Notes: generated from the letters alone by a model not told the origin. Counted from the stretch's first letter, positions 44,777 through 55,569 are shown. The stretch: 64,000 nucleotides of DNA from Moraxella canis (GCF_002014965.1 NZ_MUXT01000004.1:262428-326427); one strand, 5' to 3'. Numbers and translations are program-made.

Positions 44777-45610
44777 ATGACTGACACTCCGAAGAATGAC
44801 AATAATTTTGCGGATCAAAAATCTTTAACTGCCTTAAAATTGCATGGCGAAAAGATTATTTATGCAGTGCTTTTGGTATTGGCTGTCTTTTTTGGGTGGC
44901 AGTATTATCAAAAGAATTATGCCAAGATAGACACCGTCGCTGCAGATGCTTATACGTCGATCTCGGCGCGCGACGAGCAGCTGGTACAGGCATATTTAAA
45001 TCCAGAGCTCGATGCAGCTGGCAAGCAGGCACTGGCTGAAGAAGAAAAGCAGCTTTTGGGTGATATTGATGCACTTGTTGCGGCGCATGGCGATACTGCT
45101 TATGCCTGGCAAGCGCTCATGATTAAGGCGCGCCATCAGACCAATAATAATGATCTTGAAGGTGCGGTCGCAACGCTCAGCCAAGCCGCTTCAATCGATC
45201 TTGATGACGACGGTTTGACAGCGATCGCCAAAATTCGCCATGCGCGAGCCATGCTGGCAAATGGTGATGCCGAAGGGGCGCTATCGATCGCCAATGAAAC
45301 CATGCCGACAGCGTTTGAAGCGTCGCGCCAAGAACTTTTGGGTGATATTTATCATGCCAGAAATGAAATTGACAATGCCAAAGCTGCTTATACCAAAGCT
45401 TGGGAAGCACTGCGTGAGCGCCAAGAAAACCGCGCGGTATTGGCTCTAAAATTGCAGTCGCTTGGGGTCAGTGTTGAGCCGATCGAGCCTGCCCCATCGG
45501 TGGTATCGATACCAAATACTCAGCCAGCAGTTGAGGGTGGGGACGCATCACAGATCGTTGAGCATGATTCGGCAGTGGCAGACACACAAAACCCACAAAA
45601 TGGCAATTAG
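44777..45610 (+). CDS. yfgM: YfgM-like periplasmic TPR protein
   Basis: A 277-residue inner-membrane-anchored protein. A short cytoplasmic N-terminus (MTDTPKNDNNFADQKSLTALKLHG) precedes one helix (IIYAVLLVLAVFFGWQYY, near residues 27-45); the rest is periplasmic, with TPR-like repeats (LEGAVATLSQAASIDL, ANGDAEGALSIANETMP, RNEIDNAKAAYTKAWEAL). The last ~60 residues are Pro/Val/Gln-rich and probably disordered. E. coli YfgM works with the PpiD chaperone at the SecYEG translocon. Position before bamB supports the assignment. The ATG at 44777 is preferred to the TTG two codons earlier. Confidence 0.85.
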   Translation: MTDTPKNDNNFADQKSLTALKLHGEKIIYAVLLVLAVFFGWQYYQKNYAKIDTVAADAYTSISARDEQLVQAYLNPELDAAGKQALAEEEKQLLGDIDALVAAHGDTAYAWQALMIKARHQTNNNDLEGAVATLSQAASIDLDDDGLTAIAKIRHARAMLANGDAEGALSIANETMPTAFEASRQELLGDIYHARNEIDNAKAAYTKAWEALRERQENRAVLALKLQSLGVSVEPIEPAPSVVSIPNTQPAVEGGDASQIVEHDSAVADTQNPQNGN

Positions 45611-45680
45611 TGCTTAGTAAAGACACCTTATAATAATGGTCAAATACACTTAATTAAGAATAGCAAAGTAAGGATAGTTT

Positions 45681-46859
45681 ATGTATCAGCGCTTTATCAA
45701 TACCGCATTGGTTGCAGCATTGGCGGTAACTATGGTGGGCTGCGGCACCAAAGCCATCAAGCCAACTGAGCGTAAGCCTGCCAAATTGGTTAATATTCAG
45801 GCGCCAGTCGCTGTATTGACACAGGTATCGAGCGTCCGCTTGGATCAAGGTCGATCGGCGTTTAGTCGCAGTGGTACCAAAGTGCGAAAGGATGTGATTG
45901 ATTTACAAATTGCACCTTTGGCGGATGGCATGATCGCAGCAAGTCGTAGCGGTATTGTTAGTGGGTACATGGGTGGATCTACTGCTTGGCAATATAACGC
46001 TGAAGATGCGATTACCAGTGGTGTTGGCATTGATGATCAAGGAAGGGTGGCGGTCATTGGCACACGCTCTGGCAAAATGATTGCGCTTGATGCCCGCACA
46101 GGTGCGCCGCGTTGGACGGCAGATCTTGGTTCTTCAAGTTTGGCGCCAGCTTTGATCAGCGGTGATAAAGTGATTGCCATCACTAACAGTGGTGCGATTT
46201 TTGGATTGGACATTCACAGTGGTGCCAAAGTTTGGCAGTATAACACCCAAGCACCAAATACCAGTGTGCGCGGTATGGCAAAGCCTTTGGCGCTTGATGC
46301 TCGCACGGTATTGATAGGCGGCTCAGATGGGCGTATTCATGCACTAGATACCATGACAGGTGCGCCTGTATGGGCTCGCCGTGTGGGATTGGCGATGGGT
46401 TCTGGAGAGATTGATAAGCTGCGTGATGTCGATGGCACTCCGATCGTATCAGGGAATCATCTGTACGCTGCCAGTTACAGTGGACAATTAACTGGCTTTG
46501 ATATGGCAACGGGGCGCACCATGTTCGTCAGCGAGCTATCTAGCACCAAAAAACTGACCACTTTGGCGAACGCTGTTATCGGTAGCAGTACTGATGGCGA
46601 TGTGGTTGCCTTTGATCGACTGACTGGTGATAAGCTTTGGGAAAATAATGAGCTAAAATATCGCGGATTAACCAACCCTGTAACCATCGGCTCTTATATC
46701 GCTGTTGGGGATGCAGATGGTGTGGTACATATTTTAAATAATCAAGGCAAAATTATCAGCCGAGTCAATACTAGGGGTTCTTTGACCAGCCTAACCGTCA
46801 TCAATAATCGCCTCTATGCTCAATCAGCGGATGGTGTTGTCACTGTTTGGCAGTTTTAA
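45681..46859 (+). CDS. bamB: Outer membrane protein assembly factor BamB
   Basis: A 392-residue lipoprotein of the BAM complex. The signal peptide ends in lipobox M-V-G-C (residue ~22). The remainder is an eight-bladed beta-propeller of PQQ-like repeats: GKMIALDARTGAPRWTADLG, GAIFGLDIHSGAKVWQYN, GRIHALDTMTGAPVWARRVG, GDVVAFDRLTGDKLWENNE. BamB supports BamA in inserting beta-barrel proteins. AAGGA precedes the ATG. It is followed by a hairpin terminator before der. Confidence 0.93.
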   Translation: MYQRFINTALVAALAVTMVGCGTKAIKPTERKPAKLVNIQAPVAVLTQVSSVRLDQGRSAFSRSGTKVRKDVIDLQIAPLADGMIAASRSGIVSGYMGGSTAWQYNAEDAITSGVGIDDQGRVAVIGTRSGKMIALDARTGAPRWTADLGSSSLAPALISGDKVIAITNSGAIFGLDIHSGAKVWQYNTQAPNTSVRGMAKPLALDARTVLIGGSDGRIHALDTMTGAPVWARRVGLAMGSGEIDKLRDVDGTPIVSGNHLYAASYSGQLTGFDMATGRTMFVSELSSTKKLTTLANAVIGSSTDGDVVAFDRLTGDKLWENNELKYRGLTNPVTIGSYIAVGDADGVVHILNNQGKIISRVNTRGSLTSLTVINNRLYAQSADGVVTVWQF

Positions 46860-46879
46860 ATGAACAATGAAATCAGCAT

Positions 46880-46910
46880 CCTTTGTCACTTCATGAGTGG
46901 CAAAGGTTTT
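46880..46910 (+). terminator. Intrinsic terminator after bamB
   Basis: An 11-bp stem (CCTTTGTCACT / AGTGGCAAAGG, one T-G pair) with a 5-base loop is followed by TTTT. Confidence 0.75.
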
Positions 46911-46995
46911 GCTGTTTTGGGTCACTGATTATTAATGCAGCATCACCCAAATCCTAAGTGCTATAGATTTAATTTCAATATATTAAGAGTAAAAC

Positions 46996-48414
46996 ATGAG
47001 TATAAAACCTGTGGTCGCCTTGATTGGTCGTCCCAATGTCGGCAAATCGACCTTATTTAATCAGTTGACTAAGAGTCGTCAAGCACTGGTGGCGGATTTG
47101 GCAGGTCTAACCCGTGACCGTCAGTACGGCGATGCACATTTTGAAAATAAGTCATTCATTGTCGTTGACACTGGTGGTATCGGCGAGATGGATGATGGTT
47201 CAGGCAATATCGACGATTACATGGCGACTCAGTCATATACGGCGATTCATGAAGCAGATATCGTTGTTTTTGTGGTAGATGCGCGTGCAGGATTGATTGG
47301 TGCGGACAGTGAAATTGCCCGTTTTTTGCACACCTTGGGTAAGCCTGTATTTTTGGTAGCAAATAAGATGGATGGCGTTCACGAAGCGGCATATGCAGAG
47401 TTTTTTGCCCTAGGGTTTGGTGAGCCGTACGCTACCGCAGCCAGTCACGGCAGGGGTGTTACCAATTTACTTGAGTCTTTGACGGCGGATATGCCCGAAG
47501 ATGTGCCCGAAGATGAACTTGATGACAAAGCCTTGAAACTTGCCATCATTGGCCGCCCTAATGTCGGTAAATCGACCTTGGTCAATCGCTTGCTTGGCGA
47601 AGATCGCGTGGTGGTCTTTGATATGCCTGGCACGACGCGTGATAGTATTTATATTCCTTTTGAGCGAGAAGGGCGCAGCTATGTCCTGATCGATACGGCA
47701 GGTGTGCGCCGCCGCGGTCGCATTGATGAGAAAGTAGAAAAATTTTCTGTGGTTAAGACGCTGCAAGCGATCAAAGATGCCAATGTCGTGGTAGTAGTCA
47801 TCGATGCCAAAGAAGGCATTGTTGATCAAGATTTGCATATGCTTGGCTATGCACTGGACGCAGGGCGCGCCATTGTCGTGGCAATCAATAAATGGGATGG
47901 CTTAAGCCAAGATCAAAAAGATTATGTAAAAATTGAAATTGATCGCCGTTTTAATTTTGTGCCTTGGGTAAAAATTCATCTAATTTCTGCTTTATATGGC
48001 AATGGCGTGGGCAATCTTTATCCTTCGATCCATAAAGCTTATGAAGCATCGATGTTTAAGGTGTCAACCAATCAGCTGACGCGAATCTTGGAAGATGCTG
48101 TTGCTAGTCATCCGCCGCCGATGGTGGGTGGTCGTAGAATTAAGCTAAGATATGCGCATTTGGGTGGGCATAATCCCCCAGTGATCGTCATTCACGGCAA
48201 TCAAACTTCTTCACTCCCCAAAAGTTATCAGCGCTATCTTGAAAATGTGTTTCGCGAAGTGTATAAGCTTGAAGGGACGCCGCTGCATGTGGAGTTTAAG
48301 CAAAATGCCAACCCATATGAAGGTAAGAAAAATCCCGTCGTCAAGAATAAAGCTAAGCTGATGCGCGAGAAAAAACGCATTCAGCGGTTTAAGCGTGCCG
48401 AGAAAAAACGTTAA
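46996..48414 (+). CDS. der: Ribosome biogenesis GTPase Der (EngA)
   Basis: A 472-residue protein with two consecutive GTPase domains and a C-terminal KH-like domain, as in all Der proteins. G1 motifs GRPNVGKST occur at residues ~11-19 and ~190-198; G3 DTGG and DTAG; G4 NKMD and NKWD. The KH domain contains [30 protein letters not shown]. The Lys/Arg-rich tail ([23 protein letters not shown] in part) is typical. Der acts in 50S subunit maturation. It lies after bamB as in E. coli and converges with rnhB. Confidence 0.97.
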   Translation: MSIKPVVALIGRPNVGKSTLFNQLTKSRQALVADLAGLTRDRQYGDAHFENKSFIVVDTGGIGEMDDGSGNIDDYMATQSYTAIHEADIVVFVVDARAGLIGADSEIARFLHTLGKPVFLVANKMDGVHEAAYAEFFALGFGEPYATAASHGRGVTNLLESLTADMPEDVPEDELDDKALKLAIIGRPNVGKSTLVNRLLGEDRVVVFDMPGTTRDSIYIPFEREGRSYVLIDTAGVRRRGRIDEKVEKFSVVKTLQAIKDANVVVVVIDAKEGIVDQDLHMLGYALDAGRAIVVAINKWDGLSQDQKDYVKIEIDRRFNFVPWVKIHLISALYGNGVGNLYPSIHKAYEASMFKVSTNQLTRILEDAVASHPPPMVGGRRIKLRYAHLGGHNPPVIVIHGNQTSSLPKSYQRYLENVFREVYKLEGTPLHVEFKQNANPYEGKKNPVVKNKAKLMREKKRIQRFKRAEKKR

Positions 48415-48416
48415 AA

Positions 48417-48438
48417 AAAAGCAGGTAATGCCCGCTTT
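48417..48438. terminator. Intrinsic terminator after der
   Basis: A short stem AAAAGC-A-GG / CC-C-GCTTTT with one mismatch follows the der stop directly. Confidence 0.65.
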
Positions 48439-48485
48439 TGTATTTATGGTGATTCAGCCGTCAGATGCTTGATATGTAGTGGTCG

Positions 48486-49235
48486 CTAAGATTGCCAGTG
48501 ATTTGGATTGGTAAATCCTTGATCATATAATTCACGAATCGGTGAAAAGCTGCGACGATGCTCAGGTAAAATGCCATATTCTAAGATAGCAGCTTTATGC
48601 TTGGCGGTCAAATAGCCTTTATGCTTATCGAGCAGATAGTCAGGATAAGATTTGGCATACTCAACCATCAAACGATCGCGATGTACTTTAGCCAGTATAC
48701 TAGCACAAGCAATACTGCTATGCGTGGCATCACCTTTGATCATAGCATGAATTTTAAAATGCTCGCCTAATCCGCCAACCATTGAAGGCGGCTGATTGCC
48801 ATCCACCAAGATGGTTGTGTTTTTTTCACTTAAACCATGCTTCATAATCAATGTCTCAATGGCAAGGCGCATACCGAGCATGGTGGCTTGATAAATATTT
48901 ATCTCGTCAATGATCGCCCTTGGAACATCAACAATCACATAGTCAAGCGCCAGATCTGAGATGATGCCAAACAGCTGCTCTCGGCGTTTTTCGCTCAGCT
49001 TTTTACTGTCGTTTAATAAAGAAATGTCGGTATGGGCTAAATCTATCTCATCAAAGCGACCGCTGAGATCATCAGGTAAGATGACCGCCCCGACAGTCAT
49101 ATTTCCGAACAGCGCACCTCGTCCAACCTCATCGATACCGATGATAGGTGTTTGACTTAATAAAGTGGCATTGGGCTTGGTGTGGATGGTGCAATCATTC
49201 ATCAGCTTTGCCAGTGGTGAAATGGTGTTTGTCAT
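48486..49235 (-). CDS. rnhB: Ribonuclease HII
   Basis: A 249-residue enzyme that cuts RNA in RNA-DNA hybrids and removes misincorporated ribonucleotides. The catalytic IIGIDEVGRGALFG has D35 and E36; further acidic residues occur in ILVDGNQPP and IKGDATHSSIACASILAKVHRD. HKGYLTAKHKAAILEYG closes the domain. About 30 residues precede the first strand, more than in E. coli. The ATG is one base after the lpxB stop, so the two genes are cotranscribed. Confidence 0.95.
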   Translation of the reverse strand: MTNTISPLAKLMNDCTIHTKPNATLLSQTPIIGIDEVGRGALFGNMTVGAVILPDDLSGRFDEIDLAHTDISLLNDSKKLSEKRREQLFGIISDLALDYVIVDVPRAIIDEINIYQATMLGMRLAIETLIMKHGLSEKNTTILVDGNQPPSMVGGLGEHFKIHAMIKGDATHSSIACASILAKVHRDRLMVEYAKSYPDYLLDKHKGYLTAKHKAAILEYGILPEHRRSFSPIRELYDQGFTNPNHWQS

Positions 49236-49236
49236 A

Positions 49237-50481
49237 TTAATTTTTGGCGTTCATCAAATAGTGGCCTAACACTGCCTTGGCAGGACTTTGGCGGCTTTGG
49301 CTGCGCAGCCACGCCGAAATTTCGCTCAGATGCGCGCTTTGCTTACTTTGGTCATGTAGAATTTCTAGCGCTTTTGTGCTGACTTTTTCGGCGGTGGCGT
49401 CAGATTGTAGTAGCTCAGGCACGATCGGGCGACCAAGATGCTGATCAGCCAAGATGTTAGGCAGTGAGACATAAGGAATTTTGACCAAGCGCTTGGCGAT
49501 CATAAAGGTCAGCGGATTGACTTTATAGACCACGACCATGGGGCGCTCAAGCAATAAGCATTCTAGCGTGGCTGTACCTGATGCCAAAAGCACCACATCA
49601 CTGATCGTCATGCAAGCATGACTGATCGCAAGCTGATTTGTCTTTTGAGACTGATTGCGATGATCCAAAATATGTACGCAATCGATCAAGCTGGTATGAT
49701 GAGCGTGTAAAATTTCCTGCACCAATTGTGCATGCTCAGCGCTAACCACTGGCAGCACAAACTGAGCGCTTGGTAGCTGCTGATGGATTTTTTGGGCGCT
49801 TATTAATAATAGCGGTAAAATGGCTTGAATCTCAGAAGTGCGCGAACCTGCCATGATACAGATGATGTGACTTGCTTGCGTGAGCGCTGCCGTGCCATGA
49901 TATTTGTCATTAAATTGTTGAATAAAATTCTGCAAACGAGTCTTTGGCGGATTTTGATCGGCGTGTAGTTTATTCAAAAGTGGATGTCCGACGCAGACAG
50001 CAGGATGTGCGTGCTTTTGATAGACGCCCAATTCAAAAGGAAACAAACACAGCACCAAATCCGTCGCCGCCTTAATGTGATGAATGCGACCTTCGCGCCA
50101 TGCCCATACCGACGGGCTGACATATTGCACACAAAATATGCCCTGATTTTTTAAAACCTTACCAATTCGTAGATTAAAATCAGGTGCATCAATGCCAATA
50201 AACAGATCGATGTGATGATCTTGAAATGCGCTGATGATTTGCTTTTTGGCTTTTAGTAAATCGGGCAAATGCATCATCACCTCTGCCAAGCCCATCACCG
50301 ATAAGCGCTGCATATCGATCACTGAGCTTAGCCCTTGTGTCGCCATGGATCGTCCGCCAACACCGACCCAGCGAATGTTTGGGTGCAGGGCGTTCATTTG
50401 CTGCATAAAATCACCGCCAAGCGCATCCCCTGAAACTTCACCTGCCACGATGCCGATGGTCAGTGATGATGTGTTTTTCAT
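49237..50481 (-). CDS. lpxB: Lipid-A-disaccharide synthase
   Basis: A 414-residue GT-B glycosyltransferase (family 19) that joins UDP-2,3-diacylglucosamine and lipid X to give the lipid A disaccharide. GIVAGEVSGDALGGDFMQ, FIGIDAPDFNLRIGKVLKNQGIFCVQYVSPSVWAWREGRIHHI and SGTATLECLLLERPMVVVYKVNPLTF are all diagnostic. The start is the ATG at 50481; an in-frame upstream extension lacks conservation. In many bacteria lpxB precedes rnhB, as here. Confidence 0.95.
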   Translation of the reverse strand: MKNTSSLTIGIVAGEVSGDALGGDFMQQMNALHPNIRWVGVGGRSMATQGLSSVIDMQRLSVMGLAEVMMHLPDLLKAKKQIISAFQDHHIDLFIGIDAPDFNLRIGKVLKNQGIFCVQYVSPSVWAWREGRIHHIKAATDLVLCLFPFELGVYQKHAHPAVCVGHPLLNKLHADQNPPKTRLQNFIQQFNDKYHGTAALTQASHIICIMAGSRTSEIQAILPLLLISAQKIHQQLPSAQFVLPVVSAEHAQLVQEILHAHHTSLIDCVHILDHRNQSQKTNQLAISHACMTISDVVLLASGTATLECLLLERPMVVVYKVNPLTFMIAKRLVKIPYVSLPNILADQHLGRPIVPELLQSDATAEKVSTKALEILHDQSKQSAHLSEISAWLRSQSRQSPAKAVLGHYLMNAKN

Positions 50482-51128
<647 letters not shown>

Positions 51129-51162
51129 TTTAATATGACTACAATGAAAAAGGGAGAGGGTC

Positions 51163-52449
51163 ATGAATCGGTTTGGTAAATGGGCGTCGCTGAGCGTTGG
51201 GCTTGGCTTGCTGAGTGCATCAAATTTGGCATATGCTGAAGATGTACTGGATACTGGTGATACGGCTTGGGTTTTAATTTCGACGGCGTTGGTTTTGATG
51301 ATGACACTGCCAGGACTTGCGCTGTTTTATGCTGGGATGGTGCGTAAGAAAAATATCTTATCAACCATGATGCACAGCTATGGCGCTACGGCTGTGGTGT
51401 CGGTGCTTTGGGTGGTCATAGGCTACTCGTTGGCGTTTTCAGAGGGTAGTTTTAATGCCTTTGTGGGCGGGTTTGATCATGTGATGCTGGCTAATATTGG
51501 GCTTGATGATGTCAGCGGTACCATTCCTGTGATCTTGTTCGTGGTCTTTCAGCTGACTTTTGCAGTGATTACAGTGGCAATCTTAGCAGGCTCATTGGCA
51601 GAGCGTATTAAGTTTGGTGCGTTTATGTGGTTTTCTGCCGCTTGGGTCGTGCTGGTGTATGCGCCGATTTGTCATTGGGTGTGGGGCGGTGGCTGGCTCA
51701 CTGGAGATGCGCTTGATTTTGCTGGAGGTACAGTCGTTCATATCAATGCTGGTGTGGCAGGGCTGGTGCTGGCAGCATTACTTGGCAAGCGTAAAGATTA
51801 TGGCAAAGGTATTTTGGCACCTGCAAATCTTTCACTCACGCTCATTGGTGCAGGCTTGGTATGGGTAGGCTGGTTTGGATTTAATGGTGGATCGGCTTTG
51901 GGAGCCAATGGGTCAGCGGCGATGGCACTGGTCGTATCACAGGTGGCTGCAGCGATTGGCGCGATCGCTTGGATGGTGTGTGAATATATTGTGCGCAAAA
52001 AAGCCTCTGCGCTCGGCGGTGCTTCAGGTGCGATCGCAGGCTTAGTTGGTATTACACCTGCGGCAGGCTTTGTTGATGTCTTTGGTGCACTTGCCATCGG
52101 CGCTATCACAGCAATTGCTTGCTTTGTCATGATTCATTATGGTAAGCGCCGTTTGGGTATTGATGATAGCTTGGATGCGTTTGGATTGCATGGTGTGGGC
52201 GGTATTGTGGGTGCGGTATTGACTGGGGTTTTTGTCAGCTCAGCCATTTATCCAGATGCCGCTGAAGTGAGCATGGCAACTCAATTATGGCTACAAATTG
52301 AAGGCGTACTTGCCACCATCGCATACAGCGCAGTGATGACGGCGATTATTGGACTTGTCATCAAATACACCATCGGTCTGCGTGTCGATGCTGAAGATGA
52401 ATATCAAGGTCTTGACTTAGCCATCCACGGTGAGAAAATCGCAGATTGA
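51163..52449 (+). CDS. amtB: Ammonium transporter AmtB
   Basis: A 428-residue trimeric ammonium channel. The cleavable signal peptide (residues ~1-25, ending LAYA) is followed by about eleven helices. Signatures include PGLALFYAGMVRKKNILSTMMHSYG, the pore histidines in YAPICHWVWGGGWL and DAFGLHGVGGIVGAVLTGVF, and DFAGGTVVHINAGVAGLVLA. AGGGAGAGGG-like purines precede the ATG. It works with the adjacent GlnK, which blocks it under nitrogen excess. A strong terminator follows. Confidence 0.96.
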   Translation: MNRFGKWASLSVGLGLLSASNLAYAEDVLDTGDTAWVLISTALVLMMTLPGLALFYAGMVRKKNILSTMMHSYGATAVVSVLWVVIGYSLAFSEGSFNAFVGGFDHVMLANIGLDDVSGTIPVILFVVFQLTFAVITVAILAGSLAERIKFGAFMWFSAAWVVLVYAPICHWVWGGGWLTGDALDFAGGTVVHINAGVAGLVLAALLGKRKDYGKGILAPANLSLTLIGAGLVWVGWFGFNGGSALGANGSAAMALVVSQVAAAIGAIAWMVCEYIVRKKASALGGASGAIAGLVGITPAAGFVDVFGALAIGAITAIACFVMIHYGKRRLGIDDSLDAFGLHGVGGIVGAVLTGVFVSSAIYPDAAEVSMATQLWLQIEGVLATIAYSAVMTAIIGLVIKYTIGLRVDAEDEYQGLDLAIHGEKIAD

Positions 52450-52463
52450 TTTTGATAAATAAA

Positions 52464-52491
52464 ATAAAACGCTGCCAAAACAGCGTTTTAT
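52464..52491. terminator. Bidirectional terminator between amtB and the acetoin reductase gene
   Basis: A perfect 11-bp stem (ATAAAACGCTG / CAGCGTTTTAT) with a 6-base loop is followed by TTTT, between convergent genes. Confidence 0.9.
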
Positions 52492-52532
52492 TTTTGTCAA
52501 TCAATCCAGATCATTGACAGCCTCAATGGCGT

Positions 52533-53312
52533 TTATCTAAACACCATACCGCCATCAGTTAAGATGGTCTGACCTGTGATATAGTCAGCATCAGAAGATG
52601 CCAAGAAAGAAACCAAATTGGCAACATCATCAGGCTCTTGAGGGCGACCTACCAAAATACCACTGGTAAACTCATTCCAAGCTTGCTTAGGCTGATAGTC
52701 TTTGTGCTTGACAAAGGCAGCATCGATGCGCTCCCACATGGGTGTGTCAGCTACACCAGGGCAGTAAGCATTCACACGAATATTATAAGGTGCAAGCTCT
52801 TTGGCGGTAGAGTGGGTCAATGAGCGTACCGCATGTTTGGAAGCGCAGTATAAACTGAGCATTTCATAAGATTCATGTCCTGCAATGCTGCACGCATTGA
52901 TGATCTTGCCAACACCATCTTGTTTTTTCATCTGTTCGGCAGCAGCTTGCGTGCCATAAATCACACCTTTGATATTGATGCCAAGCACCCGATCAATCTC
53001 ATCGCCCTGAATTTGCATAAAAGGCTCCACAGATTCTACGCCTGCATTATTGACAAAGACATCGACCTGACCAAATGCCTCTACTGCTTCTTGAACGAGT
53101 CGAAATTGGTCATCGCGATTGGCGCTGTCGCCTTGAACAGCGATGCTTTTGTATCCTTGTGAGTCGAAGTCTTGCTTAGTTTGATTAAGATTTTCTTCAT
53201 TAATATCGTGCAAAACTACCGCAAAGCCATCTTTGGCAAGCCGAGTGGCGATGGCTTTACCGAGTCCTGCAGCAGAGCCAGTAACAATAGCGACTTTTTG
53301 AGCGTTCATCAT
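52533..53312 (-). CDS. budC: Acetoin reductase / 2,3-butanediol dehydrogenase (SDR)
   Basis: A 259-residue short-chain dehydrogenase resembling meso-2,3-butanediol dehydrogenase/diacetyl reductase. VAIVTGSAAGLGKAIATRLAKDGF is the NAD site, with Asp in VLHDINEENL pointing to NAD(H). The catalytic Ser is in INACSIAGHE and Tyr/Lys in YCASKHA. VNAYCPGVADTPMWERID is typical of BudC-type enzymes. Two ATGs at 53312 and 53309 follow AGGGG. No acetolactate synthase or decarboxylase gene is nearby, so the physiological role is uncertain. Confidence 0.82.
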   Translation of the reverse strand: MMNAQKVAIVTGSAAGLGKAIATRLAKDGFAVVLHDINEENLNQTKQDFDSQGYKSIAVQGDSANRDDQFRLVQEAVEAFGQVDVFVNNAGVESVEPFMQIQGDEIDRVLGINIKGVIYGTQAAAEQMKKQDGVGKIINACSIAGHESYEMLSLYCASKHAVRSLTHSTAKELAPYNIRVNAYCPGVADTPMWERIDAAFVKHKDYQPKQAWNEFTSGILVGRPQEPDDVANLVSFLASSDADYITGQTILTDGGMVFR

Positions 53313-53470
53313 AATTCCCCTGAGTGAATGTGTGTGTCAGTCGATGATAAGCCAAATCTAAGGCTGATTTGATCATCGTACCAAAAGATAGTTTAATCAC
53401 TACCACAATCATTATAGAAGGCTTAATTATCCCAAATGGCACTCATTATGATAGGTTTTGTTGGTTTTTG

Positions 53471-54184
53471 TTACGGATCTTTTTTGGATGACTTCTTTTT
53501 GAGTAGCACCAACACCGAGCCATTGCCGCCATCTTTGGCAGGTGCAGAGACAAACGCCATGACATCGTCCATTTGGCGCAGCCAGCCATTGACACAGGTT
53601 TTGATGATGGCATCTTTACCCTTGCCATGTACAATCTTGACGACGGTTTCGCCTTTATTGATGGCTTGGTTGATGAGCAATAAGACGGCATTGCGCGCAT
53701 CTTCAATGCTTGAGCCATGTAAATCTACCGCATCATACCAGCGCAGTTTGCCTTGTTTGAGCTGCTCAAAGACTTTATTTTGTAAGGTGGGATTTTTGTA
53801 GGATAAAAAAGCCTCGCCCGCTACAGGATTTAATAAAGCTTGCATATCAGACAAAATGCCTTCGATCTGCTCGCCGCCTTCGGCTGACGCACGGCGACGC
53901 AGCACATTTTCATCAGCTTGGGCGGGCTTGGTGTGGCTGACGACGGCATCAGTTTTTAGAGGTGTAACACCGCTCATCGCTTGCATAAACAGTACGGTGT
54001 CATCAGTGATGGCATCGTGATTGAAGCGTTTGACTTCATTGGCGATGGCTTTTGAGCTGGGCAGTTGTACGTTTTCATTGGGCTTGTCATTTGCCAATTC
54101 AGGTTTGGCGGAAGGCTTGACCATTTGTTTTAGGTCTTCTTGGAGTGACTTTGATAATAAATCTTTAAAGCTTGGATTGCTCAT
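53471..54184 (-). CDS. Smr-domain protein (putative DNA endonuclease SmrA-like)
   Basis: A 237-residue protein. The first ~150 residues are polar and of low complexity except for a conserved block (FLSYKNPTLQNKVFEQLKQGKLRWYDAVDLHG). The C-terminal Smr domain has DLHGSSIEDARNAVLLLI and VVKIVHGKGKDAIIKTCVNGWL, ending in the GSVLVLLKKK strand. Smr proteins nick branched or damaged DNA, or act on RNA in other lineages. The start ATG at 54184 gives the conserved-looking MSNPSFKDLL. Downstream of aroG, from which it is separated by a terminator. Confidence 0.87.
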   Translation of the reverse strand: MSNPSFKDLLSKSLQEDLKQMVKPSAKPELANDKPNENVQLPSSKAIANEVKRFNHDAITDDTVLFMQAMSGVTPLKTDAVVSHTKPAQADENVLRRRASAEGGEQIEGILSDMQALLNPVAGEAFLSYKNPTLQNKVFEQLKQGKLRWYDAVDLHGSSIEDARNAVLLLINQAINKGETVVKIVHGKGKDAIIKTCVNGWLRQMDDVMAFVSAPAKDGGNGSVLVLLKKKSSKKDP

Positions 54185-54224
54185 ACTGATCTTCTGATGA
54201 TATTTTGATAAATTAAGATGAAAC

Positions 54225-54251
54225 AAAAACCGCTAATCAAAAGCGGTTTTT
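54225..54251 (-). terminator. Intrinsic terminator after aroG
   Basis: A perfect 10-bp stem (AAAAACCGCT / AGCGGTTTTT) has a 6-base loop plus one base. It is placed just after the aroG stop on the minus strand. Confidence 0.88.
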
Positions 54252-54268
54252 GGGTATTTTGGGATCAT

Positions 54269-55351
54269 TTAGCGATTTGGCAGGTGTGTTTTCACCGTTT
54301 TGGCAAAGGCGCGCAAGGTCTCAACTGTCGCCTCCCAATCCAAACAGCCGTCTGTGACAGACTTGCCGTACTCCAAATCCGCCAAATTAACAGGGATATT
54401 CTGGCGACCACCTTTAAGATGACTTTCGATCATCAAGCCCATGATAGACAGATTGCCATGCTCGATTTGGCTGGCGACATTTTGGATGACCATAGGCTGT
54501 AAATATGGGTCTTTACCACTGTTGGCATGGCTGGCATCGATCATGATTTTGCCATTGGTTTTGCCTTTGGCAAGCTCGTTTTCGGCAGCAGCGACCGCGG
54601 TTTCGTCATAATTGGGCTTGTCATTGCCGCCGCGTAGCACGACATGCGCATAGCGGTTGCCTTTGGATTTGATGATAGAGACTTGACCGTCGCCAGACAA
54701 TCCCAAAAAGCTGTGACCTGACTGCACTGCCTGCATGGCATTGACTGCGACCGTCATGCTGCCGTCTGTGCCATTTTTGAAGCCGACAGGGCAAGATAGT
54801 CCAGAGCTCATCTCACGATGCGTCTGACTTTCGGTCGTACGTGCGCCAATGGCAGACCAGCTGATCAAATCTTGCATGTACTGCGGAGTATTAGGATCAA
54901 GCGCTTCAGTGGCACAAGGCAGACCTTTTTCATTCAGCTCAAGCAAAAGCTTTCTTGCGATATGTAAGCCTTTTTCGATATCAAAGCTGTCATTCATATC
55001 AGGGTCATTGATCAAGCCTTTCCATCCTGTGGTTGTGCGCGGCTTTTCAAAATAAACACGCATCACGATGAACAGCTCATTTTTAAGTTCTTCTGAAAGA
55101 ATTTTAAGCTTATCAGCGTATTCATGCGCGGCGACTGGATCGTGAATAGAGCAAGGTCCGACGACAACCAAAATACGCTTATCTACGCCATCTAAAATAT
55201 CTTGGATGGTTTTTCTTCCTTCAAGAACAGTCTTATAAGCAGCATCAGATAATGGCAGTTCGCTTTTGAGTCGATTTGGTGTAATCAGCGGAATGAATTG
55301 TTCAATATTCACGTCATCAATTTCTTTATGTTGTGTAATGGGTTGGCTCAT
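54269..55351 (-). CDS. aroG: 3-deoxy-7-phosphoheptulonate (DAHP) synthase, class I
   Basis: A 360-residue enzyme condensing phosphoenolpyruvate with erythrose 4-phosphate, the entry to aromatic synthesis. VVVGPCSIHDPVAAHEYADKL, FEKPRTTTGWKGLINDPDM, GARTTESQTHREMSSGLSCPVGFKNGTDG and IDASHANSGKDP are class I AroFGH signatures. Which aromatic amino acid inhibits it cannot be settled here. The ATG at 55351 follows GGGAG. A longer upstream frame is not conserved. aroC, a later step, is 6 kb away. Confidence 0.94.
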   Translation of the reverse strand: MSQPITQHKEIDDVNIEQFIPLITPNRLKSELPLSDAAYKTVLEGRKTIQDILDGVDKRILVVVGPCSIHDPVAAHEYADKLKILSEELKNELFIVMRVYFEKPRTTTGWKGLINDPDMNDSFDIEKGLHIARKLLLELNEKGLPCATEALDPNTPQYMQDLISWSAIGARTTESQTHREMSSGLSCPVGFKNGTDGSMTVAVNAMQAVQSGHSFLGLSGDGQVSIIKSKGNRYAHVVLRGGNDKPNYDETAVAAAENELAKGKTNGKIMIDASHANSGKDPYLQPMVIQNVASQIEHGNLSIMGLMIESHLKGGRQNIPVNLADLEYGKSVTDGCLDWEATVETLRAFAKTVKTHLPNR

Positions 55352-55569
55352 GGTTGACTCCCTGTATAATTTGGGTGTGTACAGTGGCTTGGGGCGTAGG
55401 CACAAATTTAAATCCACATTATGCCTATAGTTGGCTTGATTTACAAGCAGAAAAGTTGATTTTCTCTATTAAAAAATAACATAAAGTTATGAAATTTTTT
55501 TCTAACCAATCCAACCAACTGACTGATAAATAATTTCGCCCAAGCCTTTTGAAAGCATCAATGCAAGGT